Source of the DNA: Marinobacter sp. S6332
Lineage (GTDB): Bacteria > Pseudomonadota > Gammaproteobacteria > Pseudomonadales > Oleiphilaceae
NCBI RefSeq assembly: GCF_023016045.1
Contig: NZ_JALKAP010000002.1
Coordinates: 372,001-436,000, forward strand
Reading direction: 5' to 3'
DNA length: 64,000 bases
Under the pieces are notes generated by a model. It saw only the letters and a list, made by a program, of their open reading frames with translations, was not told the DNA's origin and searched no databases. Each line of letters opens with the position of its first letter. The stretch's first letter is position 1. This document shows positions 54,277 through 63,533 of the stretch, piece by piece. A program made the translations under genes and the position numbers.

Positions 54277-56502
54277 ATGAAAGCCATACGTTATGTGCTG
54301 ATCGCCATCGTTGCATTGGTTGTTCTCGCTGTCGCCGCGATTGCTATTGCCATGGCCGTTATCGACCCTAATGCCTATAAGCCAAAGATTGAAAGTATTG
54401 TTGAGGATAAAACCAATCTTGATCTCGATCTTGCAGGCGATATTGGCTGGTCTTTTATCCCCCTCGGGCTTGAGCTAAATGATGTGGAAGCCAGCTTAGA
54501 CGGCGATCGCTTTATTGCATTAAAGCGACTGGTAGCACAAGTGGACTTCTGGTCTCTGGTTGCTCTGGAGCCGCAAGTGAGCACCTTCGTACTCGACGGC
54601 CTAGATGCAAATCTAAGCATTAACGAGCAGGGAGAGGGCAATTGGACCCGTATAATGCCTGAAGCCACAAACGGTGATACGAGCCAAGACAAGCAGGAAG
54701 TAGCCAGCGAATCCGAGCCAGCACCGGGCGCCGAAGCTAGCAGCGAAGCCCTGAACTTCAACGTCGATAATATCCAGATCAGCAATGCACAAGTGCATTA
54801 CAGCGATTTGCGTACTGGCCAGAAAGTGACACTTGAAGACTTCACGGTAGGTGCCAGCGACATCACTTTGGGCTCCGAATTTCCACTGGAAATAAGTTTT
54901 CGTATAGAAACAGCCCAACCACAATTCGCCGTGGACGGAAGCATAGAAGCCCGCCTTGCAGCCAACCAAGCGCTGAACGATTTTTCGGTTTCCGGCCTGC
55001 AAGCTGAGTTTAAAATGAATGGCGAGCCATTTGGCGACAAATCAGTAACAGCCAAGATGAGCGGCTCGGCCAAAGCCAATCTGGAAAACGAAACCGCAAC
55101 ACTGAGTGACTTCACTGCCAGCCTTGCAAACCTGACATTGAACACAAACCTCAATGTGAAAGGCTTTGGCAGTAAACCAACCCTGAAGGGCAAGTTAGCC
55201 ATCACCGAGTTTTCCCTCAAAGAACTGCTGGAAAACATGGGCCAACCCACCATCCAGACCGCCGATGAAGCGGTTCTTCAGGCCATCTCCTTTTCTACTG
55301 ATATCGCTGGCCCTGCAGGCAAGCCTGCGCTGTCTGATTTGGTTATCAAACTTGATGACACCACCTTCAACGGCTCTGGTAGTTATAACCTCGAAAACGG
55401 CGGTATCGTTTTTGACCTTCAAGGCGACAAACTTGATGCAGACCGTTACTTGCCACCCAAAGTTGAAGGTGCAGAAACCGCAGACGAGGCCCCATCACAA
55501 ACGGCCGGTAGTGGGCCGGAAGGCGACCTGCTTCCATTAGAAACCTTGCGCGGCTTGCTTCTTGATATCGATTTCGGGCTAAGTGAGCTGGTTGTAAGCA
55601 ACTTAACCATCAACGAAATCAAAGCTAGCACAACGGCTAGCAAAGGCCTGCTCAAAGTAGATGAATTCAGCGGCAAGCTTTATGAAGGTAGTTTTGGCGC
55701 AAATGCCACCATTGATGCCAGCTCCGATACGCCAAAGTGGTCCATCAACTCTGATGTAAGCAACGTACAAACCCTACCGCTGCTTGCGGATGTGGCTGAA
55801 ATAACCATGCTCTCCGGCGGGGCTAACCTGAAAGTAAATGTGACAACCTCGGGCAACCGCATTTCTGTTCTAAGAGATAAAGCAGACGGCCAGATCAGCT
55901 TCAACCTTGCCGAGGGCGAATTCCGGAACATGAACCTTACCCGCATGGCCTGTCAGGGTATTGCGCTGGCAAATCAAGACGAGCTAACAACCGATGACTG
56001 GGGTGACACCACCCCCTTCAACGACATGCATGGCACTCTGGAGATCAACGGCAACACCTTCAACAACACAGACCTTGTTGCCGCACTTGCAGGCATGAGA
56101 CTGGAAGGCCAAGGCTCGGTTGATATGAAGAAGACTCTCGTTGATTACGAGTTGGGCCTGCGGATTGTTGGCGAGATTCACCGCGACAATGCCTGCCGCG
56201 TGACGGAATACGTTGAAGACGTTGTTATTCCGGTGGAGTGCCGCGGTGACTTTTCAGCGGGTGCCGCAAGCCTATGCTCATTCGACGGCTCACGCTTCCG
56301 CGACACTCTGAAGACTATTGCGAAGAACGCTGCGAAAATAAAAGCCAAAGAAGAAGTAGACCGGGCCAAAGCTAAAGTGGAAGAAAAAGTAGACAAGGAA
56401 AAAGAAAGAGCCAAAGAAAAGGTCCGCGAAAAACTGGAAGAGAAGCTTGACGGGGAGAATGGCGAAAAGCTAAAGGATAAGCTCAAAGGCTTGTTCAAGT
56501 GA
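54277..56502 (+). CDS. asmA: AsmA-family protein
   Basis: 741 residues: an N-terminal membrane helix (about 6-30), then a periplasmic beta-rich region of the AsmA/chorein-like class. IVEDKTNLDLDLAGDIGWSFIPLGLELND at the start is the family's hallmark, and LNVKGFGSKPTLKGKLAITEFSLKELL recurs as its repeat. AsmA proteins affect outer-membrane lipid transport. Odd: the last 55 residues form one very highly charged Lys/Glu helix (EEVDRAKAKVEEKVDKEKER), unusual in the family. mutY follows with a four-base overlap. Confidence 0.88.
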   Translation: MKAIRYVLIAIVALVVLAVAAIAIAMAVIDPNAYKPKIESIVEDKTNLDLDLAGDIGWSFIPLGLELNDVEASLDGDRFIALKRLVAQVDFWSLVALEPQVSTFVLDGLDANLSINEQGEGNWTRIMPEATNGDTSQDKQEVASESEPAPGAEASSEALNFNVDNIQISNAQVHYSDLRTGQKVTLEDFTVGASDITLGSEFPLEISFRIETAQPQFAVDGSIEARLAANQALNDFSVSGLQAEFKMNGEPFGDKSVTAKMSGSAKANLENETATLSDFTASLANLTLNTNLNVKGFGSKPTLKGKLAITEFSLKELLENMGQPTIQTADEAVLQAISFSTDIAGPAGKPALSDLVIKLDDTTFNGSGSYNLENGGIVFDLQGDKLDADRYLPPKVEGAETADEAPSQTAGSGPEGDLLPLETLRGLLLDIDFGLSELVVSNLTINEIKASTTASKGLLKVDEFSGKLYEGSFGANATIDASSDTPKWSINSDVSNVQTLPLLADVAEITMLSGGANLKVNVTTSGNRISVLRDKADGQISFNLAEGEFRNMNLTRMACQGIALANQDELTTDDWGDTTPFNDMHGTLEINGNTFNNTDLVAALAGMRLEGQGSVDMKKTLVDYELGLRIVGEIHRDNACRVTEYVEDVVIPVECRGDFSAGAASLCSFDGSRFRDTLKTIAKNAAKIKAKEEVDRAKAKVEEKVDKEKERAKEKVREKLEEKLDGENGEKLKDKLKGLFK

Positions 56503-57566
56503 CAGCCGATAGCTTCGCTGAAAATCTTCTAAAATGGTACGACAACCACGGCAGGCATGACCTGCCGTGGCATCACAACCGAACTGCCTATCGGGTTTGG
56601 GTTTCTGAAATCATGCTTCAGCAAACTCAGGTTGCCACGGTCACCCCCTATTATCTTGCGTTCATGGAACGCTTCCCAAACGTTCAGTCTCTGGCGGAAG
56701 CACCGGTTGACGATGTACTTAGCCACTGGTCTGGGCTTGGCTATTATGCACGGGCCCGTAACCTCCAAAACGCCGCTCAAACCGTTATGGACGATTTCGG
56801 AGGCACATTTCCCGACACGCAGGAAGCGCTTGAAAGCCTTAAAGGTATAGGCCGCTCTACCGCGGCAGCAATCATTGCCCAAGCCTTCGGTAAGCGCGCA
56901 GCCATTCTTGACGGCAACGTAAAACGTGTACTGGCTCGTTATCACGCAGTTCCCGGCTGGCCGGGGCAAACCTCCGTACTAAAGCAACTCTGGGAGCATG
57001 CTGAGGCACACACACCGAGCGAGCGCATTCGAGACTACACTCAGGGCATCATGGACCTTGGCGCGATGGTGTGCACCCGCAGCCGCCCCAAATGTAACGA
57101 CTGCCCTCTGCAAAAAGGCTGCGCAGCCTACGCCAGAGAAGAGACCAACCTCTACCCCGGCTCCAAGCCTAAAAAAGCAAAACCTGAAAAAACCATTTGG
57201 ATGGTTATTCTGGAAGACCAAGAAGGCCGAATTCTGCTGGAGCGCCGCCCGCCCAGCGGCATCTGGGGCGGCTTGTGGAGCCTGCCGGAACTGGACCCAG
57301 CATACGGAGCCGATGAGCTACAAGAAGCTTGCGAACGCAACCTTGGGCTTGACTGCGAAGAACCCGAGTTGATCAGTGGGTTTCGCCATACCTTCTCCCA
57401 TTACCACCTGCACATTCAGCCTGCCCGACTGGGCGTTACCGGGCAGCAAGGCGTTAGAGATAATGGCCAGCACAAATGGCTGCATAGGCACGAAGCACTG
57501 GCACTGGGTTTGCCTGCGCCTATCCGCACACTACTCACAAACCCGGAACAGGCCACCCTGCTCTGA
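56499..57566 (+). CDS. mutY: Adenine DNA glycosylase MutY
   Basis: Removes adenine opposite 8-oxoguanine. IMLQQTQVATV carries the catalytic Glu region, LKGIGRSTAAAI the helix-hairpin-helix, AAILDGNVKRVLARY the catalytic Asp, and CTRSRPKCNDCPLQKGC the 4Fe-4S cluster cysteines at normal spacing. A NUDIX-like 8-oxoG-recognition domain is C-terminal (about 225-345). GTG at 56499 overlaps the asmA stop (GTGA). 355 residues, normal. Confidence 0.97.
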   Translation: MTADSFAENLLKWYDNHGRHDLPWHHNRTAYRVWVSEIMLQQTQVATVTPYYLAFMERFPNVQSLAEAPVDDVLSHWSGLGYYARARNLQNAAQTVMDDFGGTFPDTQEALESLKGIGRSTAAAIIAQAFGKRAAILDGNVKRVLARYHAVPGWPGQTSVLKQLWEHAEAHTPSERIRDYTQGIMDLGAMVCTRSRPKCNDCPLQKGCAAYAREETNLYPGSKPKKAKPEKTIWMVILEDQEGRILLERRPPSGIWGGLWSLPELDPAYGADELQEACERNLGLDCEEPELISGFRHTFSHYHLHIQPARLGVTGQQGVRDNGQHKWLHRHEALALGLPAPIRTLLTNPEQATLL

Positions 57567-57642
57567 TAACAGGGCGGCCACACGCTCAGCCCGCACTATC
57601 TGATATCATCCCAGCCACTTACCTTTGACAACAGGAGTGATC

Positions 57643-57915
57643 ATGAGCCGCACCGTTTTCTGCCGCAAACACCAGAAAGAACTCCAAGGCCTAGACTTCC
57701 CGCCCATGCCCGGCGCAAAAGGCCAAGATATCTACGAGAATATTTCCAAGCAGGCTTGGGAAGAGTGGCAGCACGAACAAACCATGCTGATCAACGAAAA
57801 GCACCTAAGCCTGATGGACCCCAACACTCGAAAATACCTGCAGGCCCAGATGGAGCACTTCTTCAATAATGAGCCTTTTGACAAGGCTGAAGGCTACGTA
57901 CCACCAGAGAAATAA
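57643..57915 (+). CDS. yggX: Oxidative damage protection protein YggX (iron trafficking)
   Basis: A 90-residue protein that protects iron-sulfur enzymes and is linked to iron trafficking. [20 protein letters not shown] with its Cys, [18 protein letters not shown] and the C-terminal GYVPP are typical. ATG at 57643 with AGGAGTGATC. Downstream of mutY, the same order as in many gammaproteobacteria. Confidence 0.95.
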   Translation: MSRTVFCRKHQKELQGLDFPPMPGAKGQDIYENISKQAWEEWQHEQTMLINEKHLSLMDPNTRKYLQAQMEHFFNNEPFDKAEGYVPPEK

Positions 57916-57941
57916 TCCGATTTTGGTTAAAGCCTGATCAA

Positions 57942-57970
57942 CCCTGAAAAGATTCGGATATTTTTCAGGG
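57942..57970 (+). terminator. Hairpin terminator after yggX
   Basis: CCCTGAAAA and TTTTTCAGGG pair around a 10-base loop; the T run is within the stem. It ends the asmA-mutY-yggX transcript. Confidence 0.6.
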
Positions 57971-58036
57971 CTGGCCTTGACTCACCACACCGAAACCGGT
58001 TTAATAGCGCCCCGTTGCAAAGCAGTATAGCAACTT

Positions 58037-58112
58037 GCCCGGATAGCTCAGTTGGTAGAGCAGAGGATTGAAAATCCTCGTGTCGGTGGTTCGATTCCGC
58101 CTCCGGGCACCA
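58037..58112 (+). tRNA. tRNA-Phe (anticodon GAA), site of element insertion
   Basis: A complete 76-base cloverleaf: acceptor arms GCCCGGA/TCCGGGC, D arm GCTC/GAGC, anticodon stem GAGGA/TCCTC with GAA at 58070-58072, T arm with GTTCGATTC, and an encoded CCA. A tyrosine integrase follows, so the 3' end is the probable attachment site, with the gene kept intact. Confidence 0.97.
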
Positions 58113-58545
58113 ATATTTTCAACGACTTAGCCCGCCCACCCGCGGGCTTTTTCGTTTCTGTCCCTTGAGATGGGACACTAGCGGGACACTAAACCGCAAA
58201 ACAGCCCAACACTTCAGCCCTTATCCTGCCCAAATCCAAATGCTATCTACTGTCCCGTTGGGACACCTAATAAGAGCAAAATTCAGCCCTTACTGTCCCG
58301 CCAGCGTCCCATTAGAGCCTCAACCAAAAGGCTAACCCAATAATTTCAGATAGATAGAAGATAATTCCAGAGGATTAACTATCCCCTAGTTGCTTTTGTG
58401 TCGTGTTGCGATTTACAGTGAAGGGGAGCCGGGCCAGTGCGCTAACACCAGCCCGGCAACCACCGGCAAAACCTAATAGGGAGGTTCAGCCAATGGCAAC
58501 GCCACTATATCAGCTTGCGTCCTTCACACCACTGGAGGGCAGCGC
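58113..58545. other. Attachment-site region with clustered TGTCCC/GGGACA repeats
   Basis: 433 bases without a full-length gene. The hexamer occurs at 58159 (+), 58172 (-), 58183 (-), 58251 (+), 58260 (-), 58294 (+), and a shortened GTCCC at 58306. TGTCCCGTTGGGACA (58251-58265) is a perfect palindrome; GGGACACTAGCGGGACA (58172-58188) and TGTCCCGCCAGCGTCCC (58294-58310) are inverted copies with two differences. An 11-base direct repeat, TTCAGCCCTTA, is at 58213 and 58282. A 7-base hairpin (GCCGGGC/GCCCGGC, 58428-58457) lies near the integrase. These fit arm-type integrase or excisionase sites; the pairing with a right attachment end is not visible. Confidence 0.6.
58129..58152 (+). terminator. 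Terminator of tRNA-Phe
   Basis: AGCCCGC and GCGGGCT pair around a 6-base loop, followed by TTTTTCG. Confidence 0.8.
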
Positions 58546-58558
58546 ATGGCCACGATAG
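58493..58558 (+). CDS. 21-codon leader ORF overlapping the integrase start
   Basis: ATG at 58493 has GGGAGG about ten bases upstream, and the frame stops at 58556-58558, 13 bases inside the integrase gene. It has no recognisable product. It could couple translation to the integrase. Equally it could be chance. Confidence 0.3.
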   Translation: MATPLYQLASFTPLEGSAWPR

Positions 58559-59643
58559 AAAAACGCACAACTCAGACCGGGACAACCTACCGGGTAAAAA
58601 TCCGCCTCAAAGGTCGCCAAGCTGAAACCGCTACGTTTGAACGGCTGACCGATGCCAAGCGATGGGCCACCCAGACCGAGGCCGCAATCAGAGAAGGCCG
58701 ATATTTTCATTCAATTGCTGGCAAGGGTAAAACGCTGGCGGATGCTATCGACCGGTACAGCCGCGACATTCTGCCCGACCTGAAAGACCAGAACCCCCGC
58801 CGCATTCACTTGAAGTGGTGGCGTAGCAAGATTGGCGCAACCTCAATCAGCGACATTACGCCAGCCCTTCTCACCGAATGCCGCGATACCTTGAAGGCCA
58901 CGCCCTACAAATCAGGCAAGACCGAAAAGCCGCGCACCGATGCGACCGTTAACCGCTACCTAGCTTCACTCAGCCCCGTAATGAAAGCCGCCTCTGACGA
59001 TTGGGGATGGATTACCGACAACCCTTGCCGGAAGGTTCGCCGGGGCAAAGAATCAAAAGGCCGCACCCGGTTTTTAAGCACAGACGAGCGCAACCGATTG
59101 TTGAATGCTTGCGACCAGGCCACCGACACGCCAGAACTGAAAACCCTTGTCTTGCTGGCACTCACCACCGGGGGCCGCCGTGGCGAAATATCCGGCCTAC
59201 GCTGGCGGGATGTTGACCTGAAGCGTAAACGAATCATTTTTGCGGATACCAAGAACGGCGAGACAAGGGCCGCACCCTTGGTAGGGCCAGCATTGGAAGC
59301 CATGAAGGAATGGGCCAAGGTTCGCCCGCTGGACTCCAGCGCCCACGTATTTCAGGGCCGCACTGACAAGACACAAGATAAGCCCCTCGATTTCCAACGT
59401 GCATGGATAACTGCACTGAAACGAGCAGAGCTTACCGACTTCAGATTCCACGACTTGCGCCACACCGCAGCCAGCTACCTAGCCATGAACGGGGCTGGCT
59501 TGCGGGAAATCGCGGACATTCTCGGACATAAGACCCTGGCCATGGTTCAACGCTATAGCCACCTGACGCAAGACCACAAAGCCGCCGTTGTTGAGCGGAT
59601 GGCAACCGCCATTTTTCAAGACGACACGACAGCGAGCAAGTAA
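58546..59643 (+). CDS. int: Tyrosine-type site-specific integrase
   Basis: 365 residues. The SAM-like/core-binding domain is at about 60-165. The catalytic residues are Arg211 (TGGRRGE), Lys in TKNGE, HDLRH near 306, and GH followed by Tyr337 (MVQRYSHL). An AP2-like N-terminal arm-binding region (MATIEKRTTQTGTTYRVKIR) is present, agreeing with arm sites upstream. ATG at 58546 follows GGAGGG. It lies 433 bases after tRNA-Phe and reads away from it, as usual for tRNA-borne islands. Confidence 0.94.
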   Translation: MATIEKRTTQTGTTYRVKIRLKGRQAETATFERLTDAKRWATQTEAAIREGRYFHSIAGKGKTLADAIDRYSRDILPDLKDQNPRRIHLKWWRSKIGATSISDITPALLTECRDTLKATPYKSGKTEKPRTDATVNRYLASLSPVMKAASDDWGWITDNPCRKVRRGKESKGRTRFLSTDERNRLLNACDQATDTPELKTLVLLALTTGGRRGEISGLRWRDVDLKRKRIIFADTKNGETRAAPLVGPALEAMKEWAKVRPLDSSAHVFQGRTDKTQDKPLDFQRAWITALKRAELTDFRFHDLRHTAASYLAMNGAGLREIADILGHKTLAMVQRYSHLTQDHKAAVVERMATAIFQDDTTASK

Positions 59644-59736
59644 CCGTTTTGACCATGCCTAGCTCGACGAAGCGAAAAGCAGGAACCCTACCCGCCTGGC
59701 ATGGCCACTTAATTTAGGGGCGCTAATGGGGGCGCT

Positions 59737-60612
59737 ATGAATCGTTTTATTCAAAAATCCTGGTACACGCTCACGGAGGCCGCTGACTACCTTACTCATA
59801 ACAGCCAGGGTGATACGACAGTCACGACCTCTGACATTCTCCAGTTAGCAATGGATCGAGAAATAACGCTATCTATTCGCATTACACAAGCGGGTGATAC
59901 CCCCCTGCCTTTCGCTGAACTTACACTTGGCGATTTATCCATACCCGAGACAGAACAATCCAAAAAACTTAGAGAGAGCAATCCCTCGCACCCGCTATCA
60001 GATGTTCTACTTTTTGAGGGCGAACAGTTTAATCCGATTTTCCTAGGAAACGGCGATATTTACACCGGTATTTGGGATATCGCATCTATAGTATCGGGTG
60101 AACGCTTTTTGGGGATACTTTGGGATATATCTAAATTACCTGATGCGCCTAGTCTTGACAGGCTCGACGCAACCATTCCGACACCGCCCTATCCATTAAC
60201 GCTTGTAGCCTCTAACCGTGACTTTGCGCTCAGCGCCCCCATCGAAGCAATGCCCGATGGGAGCTATCTGGGAGTGCGTATCACCGAGCTTTCCGAGTTA
60301 CTTTCTGAGCCTGAGAACGTTAACGCCTCCGACCAACTGAAAGCCCTACCTGATGATTTTCGCGCTCTATATGAAGCGCTGGGGGCTGACGAACTACCCG
60401 AAATGGATTTACTGATTACCGCATGGCGCAAGTATTGGAAGGGCCGCACCCCGAACGATGGCAAGAAATACCCTATAAATTCAGAGGTAGCAGACTGGGT
60501 AAAAAACCGTATGGATAGACCAGAACAGGGCAACAATAAGGCAAAGGCGATTGCCTCAATAATCCGCCCAACTTGGGCACCAACAGGGCGCCAGCCCAAC
60601 CGCAACCAGTAA
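59737..60612 (+). CDS. Unknown protein of the island
   Basis: A 291-residue protein I do not recognise. It starts SWYTLTEAADYLTH, like a helix-turn-helix entry, followed by TTSDILQLAMDREITLSI; a middle beta-rich part (about 85-175) and a polar C-terminal third with WRKYWKGRTPNDGKKYPINSE, which looks like another DNA-binding helix set. There is no signal peptide or membrane helix. Its codons look more AT-rich than its neighbours. Position between integrase and the Xis-like gene makes a regulatory or cargo role possible. Confidence 0.75.
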   Translation: MNRFIQKSWYTLTEAADYLTHNSQGDTTVTTSDILQLAMDREITLSIRITQAGDTPLPFAELTLGDLSIPETEQSKKLRESNPSHPLSDVLLFEGEQFNPIFLGNGDIYTGIWDIASIVSGERFLGILWDISKLPDAPSLDRLDATIPTPPYPLTLVASNRDFALSAPIEAMPDGSYLGVRITELSELLSEPENVNASDQLKALPDDFRALYEALGADELPEMDLLITAWRKYWKGRTPNDGKKYPINSEVADWVKNRMDRPEQGNNKAKAIASIIRPTWAPTGRQPNRNQ

Positions 60613-60614
60613 AC

Positions 60615-60671
60615 GGCTCACCCCTTCCGGGCCAGTATTGGCGGGCTTTCTCGGAAGGGCTCACCCCTTCC
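60615..60671. repeat. Direct repeat with inverted copy after the unknown gene
   Basis: GGCTCACCCCTTCC is present at 60615-60628 and 60658-60671. GGAAGGG at 60653 can pair with either CCCTTCC, giving alternative hairpins. It may end the upstream transcript. Confidence 0.5.
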
Positions 60672-60763
60672 ACCTAAACCCTTCTATCTATTCTGCACAC
60701 AACTCGACTGTTTTCATGCACTCAGCCAACCACAGCAACTCTCGAAACTTGAGGACATGAAAC

Positions 60764-61018
60764 ATGACCGTTGCAGCACAAAACCACACCAACACCGAAG
60801 CCGCCAACCAAGGCCCGACACTGCTGACACTCAGCCAGCTATGCCAGGCTGAACCCGCAATCACACCGGGAGGCGTTCGCCACCTATTGTTCACCAAGGG
60901 CCACGACCTGCCCGGCGTTTATCGCTTTGGACGCAAACTGCTGTTTGACCGCTTGGAATTTATGGGGGGGATAAAACAGGGACACGCCGCACAAATCGGC
61001 GGGAGAGCAGCACAATGA
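60764..61018 (+). CDS. Small DNA-binding protein (AlpA/excisionase-like)
   Basis: 84 residues: TLSQLCQAEPAITPGGVRHLLFTKG is a helix-turn-helix-like core and GVYRFGRKLLFDRLEF the wing-like strand pair found in AlpA/MerR-type excisionases. A Thr/Asn-rich arm precedes it. In satellites such a protein activates the integrase or helps excision; this is inference. Its stop overlaps the next start (ATGA). Confidence 0.65.
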   Translation: MTVAAQNHTNTEAANQGPTLLTLSQLCQAEPAITPGGVRHLLFTKGHDLPGVYRFGRKLLFDRLEFMGGIKQGHAAQIGGRAAQ

Positions 61019-61989
61019 AAAAAGCGCCCGCCCCCGAAAGAGCAAAGCGCCATACCCAAGGCCATTATACCACCGCCAGCACCTACGGCGAACGGTTAGA
61101 CGCTATACGTGACGCCCTGCTGAATACCGGTATTGAGCCTGCAAACATGGATGCCCTGCTATCACGGCTGACTGATGGCCAGATAACCCGCACCGGCACC
61201 GCCAGCAAGCCCAACAGCAAAAACCTATGGCTGATTGCCTACCACGACAGGGGCTTACCCTTTGTCGTTATCGCTGGCGACTGGGCAACTGGTACTGAAC
61301 TAAAGTGGATTGCTCAAACTGGCGACACACTGACTGAAGCCGAGCGCCGAGAACTCAAACGCCGTATTGCCGATGCAAAGCTGGCTAGAGAAACAGAACA
61401 AGCCCGTCAGTGGGAGCAAGCCGCCGCCAGAGCAGCCCAACGCTGGCATAAATGCACACCGGCTAACCCGACGCATGGCTATCTGCAAAGCAAAGGCATA
61501 CAGCCCCACAGCGCCCGCCAGCAAGGCCATGAACTTGTGTTGTTGCTAACAGACTTCAGCGGCAAAGCATGGAGTCTGCAAACCATAGACGAGGCCGGTA
61601 ATAAGCGCCTAATGGCTGGCGGCAAGAAGGCCAGACACTTTATCGTCGTGAACGCTCCGGACTACCCCGCCCGCATCCTGATATGCGAAGGCTACGCCAC
61701 CGGCTGCACCTTGGCAGAGATAGACCCCGCCGCCCTGGTGCTGGCCGCCATTGATTGCGGCAACCTCCGAGCCGTGGCAACCGGAGCACGTAACCGTTGG
61801 CCTGATGCTGACCTTATCGTTTGTGGTGACGACGACCGCCAGACCGAAGGCAACCCCGGAGTAACCGCAGCCCGCGCCGCAGCGATTGCAGCCGGGGCAC
61901 GTTACGCCCTGCCAGAATGGCCAGACGAGGCACCGCTGACCCTTTCTGACTTCAACGACCTGCACCAGTGGCAAAGGGGGCAGCTATGA
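61015..61989 (+). CDS. TOPRIM-domain primase-like protein
   Basis: 324 residues. About 195-310 is a TOPRIM fold: ILICEGYATGCTLAE (the conserved Glu) and DLIVCGDDDRQTEGNPGVTAAR (the DxD acids). The N-terminal half (about 15-110) is unrelated to zinc-ribbon primases, and residues 120-160 form a helix rich in Arg and Glu. It matches the primase-like proteins beside DUF3987 genes in small integrated elements. It would lay primers for element replication. It overlaps the next gene by four bases. Confidence 0.85.
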   Translation: MKKAPAPERAKRHTQGHYTTASTYGERLDAIRDALLNTGIEPANMDALLSRLTDGQITRTGTASKPNSKNLWLIAYHDRGLPFVVIAGDWATGTELKWIAQTGDTLTEAERRELKRRIADAKLARETEQARQWEQAAARAAQRWHKCTPANPTHGYLQSKGIQPHSARQQGHELVLLLTDFSGKAWSLQTIDEAGNKRLMAGGKKARHFIVVNAPDYPARILICEGYATGCTLAEIDPAALVLAAIDCGNLRAVATGARNRWPDADLIVCGDDDRQTEGNPGVTAARAAAIAAGARYALPEWPDEAPLTLSDFNDLHQWQRGQL

Positions 61990-63533
61990 CCGCAAAGCCC
62001 ATCATGAAAGCCACAGACCCTAACACCGGCATTATCGCGCCCTTGGCTGCCATTGATGCTAAGCCGTTACCACTGGCACGTAAGGCACCCTTACCAGCCT
62101 ACCCAATGAGCGCACTGGGAGAGCTGCTAGGAGATGCGGCAAAGGCGCTGGCCTATTACGTTCAAGTACCCGTTGGCATGGCTGCACAATCGCTGCTGGC
62201 GGTTGCCTCACTGGCGACACAAGGGCACGTCAACATTCAAAAGGGCAACATTGGCACCAGCCCCACCACGCTGTACTGCATAACCATTGCTGGCAGTGGC
62301 GAACGTAAAAGTTCAATGGATGGTTTGGCCATGAGGCCAGTATACGAATACCAGGCAGAGCGCCGGGCAGAGCATGAAAGCCTGATGGCAGAACACAAGG
62401 CCGCAGAAGAAGCCCACGAATTGCGCTACCAAAGCATTGTGAAAAGCTACAAAGGCAGCGGCCAGAAACAAAAGCCACTGAGTTACGAGCAGCAACAAGC
62501 CCTTACCGAAGACCTAGCAGAGCTTGAGAAAAGCAGACCTAAGCCACCGCCTCGCCCGCATATCCTGATGGAAGAACCCACAGCGGAAGGTATCTATAAA
62601 CACCTAGCTGAAGCCTTGCCAACCGCTGGCCTGTTTTCGGATGAAGGCGGGGCGTTCTTCAGCGGGCACGGTATGGCAGACGAAGCCAAAGGCCGCACCA
62701 TAACAATGCTTTCACAACTATGGGACGGAAAGGCAATCACACGCACACGGGCTGGCGCTGGTGAATCTGGCGTACTGGCAGGCCGCCGTCTTGCCGCCCA
62801 TCTGATGATGCAGCCCATCATTGCCAACAAGGTATTGGCTGACCCGCTGATGAAGGGCCAAGGCTTTCTAGCCCGCTTTCTGGTGTGCGCCGATGAATCG
62901 CTGGTGGGAACCCGCTTTCTGGCAGACCGTCCACACGATGAAAGCGTCAGCCGTGACCCTGCTGTAATTCAGTTCTGGGAGGCACTATCTGAGCTTATAC
63001 GCCAACCCTTGCCAACCAACGAAGCCGGAGAGCTTGAACCAGCAACCCTAACCATCACCGGAGCAGCCTTTGAAACTTGGACACATACCCATGACGCGAT
63101 TGAACGGCAGTTATCGCAGCAAGGAGAGCTATCTGAAATAAGAGAGTTCGCCGCCAAGGCTGCTGACAACACCGCCCGAATTGCTGGCGTACTGGCCTAC
63201 CTTGAAACCCGCACAGACCCAACGCCGGAGCATATCGAAAGAGCGTCAACGCTGATGGAGTACTACCTGAACACCATGATTCAGCGCACCCAAGAAGCAG
63301 GCCAAAACGCCGCTGAACACGATGCAGCCCAAGTACTGGATTGGATGCAGCGCAACGGCGAAGAACTGAGCGCCGATAACTTCAAACAACTGCCAGCCGC
63401 CTACCGAACGGCCAAGAAAGCCCGCACCCTGCTAACGCTGCTGGTGGAGTATGGGCACGTTGTTGTTGCTGGCAACGGCCCAAATGGCAAAGCCCGAAAA
63501 TGGAAGGTGAGAGAAGGCCAGACCCATGTTTGA
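61986..63533 (+). CDS. DUF3987-family protein, likely helicase/replication protein
   Basis: 515 residues from ATG at 61986 (AAAGGGGG before it). Residues near 105 (ITIAGSGERKSSMDGL) look like a Walker A loop, and a helical, charged stretch (about 125-190) is inserted before FSDEGGAFFSGHG, a Walker B-like acid motif. DUF3987 proteins pair with TOPRIM primases in phages and satellites and are thought to act as DnaB-like ATPases. The next gene starts inside its last codons (eight-base overlap). Confidence 0.82.
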   Translation: MTAKPIMKATDPNTGIIAPLAAIDAKPLPLARKAPLPAYPMSALGELLGDAAKALAYYVQVPVGMAAQSLLAVASLATQGHVNIQKGNIGTSPTTLYCITIAGSGERKSSMDGLAMRPVYEYQAERRAEHESLMAEHKAAEEAHELRYQSIVKSYKGSGQKQKPLSYEQQQALTEDLAELEKSRPKPPPRPHILMEEPTAEGIYKHLAEALPTAGLFSDEGGAFFSGHGMADEAKGRTITMLSQLWDGKAITRTRAGAGESGVLAGRRLAAHLMMQPIIANKVLADPLMKGQGFLARFLVCADESLVGTRFLADRPHDESVSRDPAVIQFWEALSELIRQPLPTNEAGELEPATLTITGAAFETWTHTHDAIERQLSQQGELSEIREFAAKAADNTARIAGVLAYLETRTDPTPEHIERASTLMEYYLNTMIQRTQEAGQNAAEHDAAQVLDWMQRNGEELSADNFKQLPAAYRTAKKARTLLTLLVEYGHVVVAGNGPNGKARKWKVREGQTHV

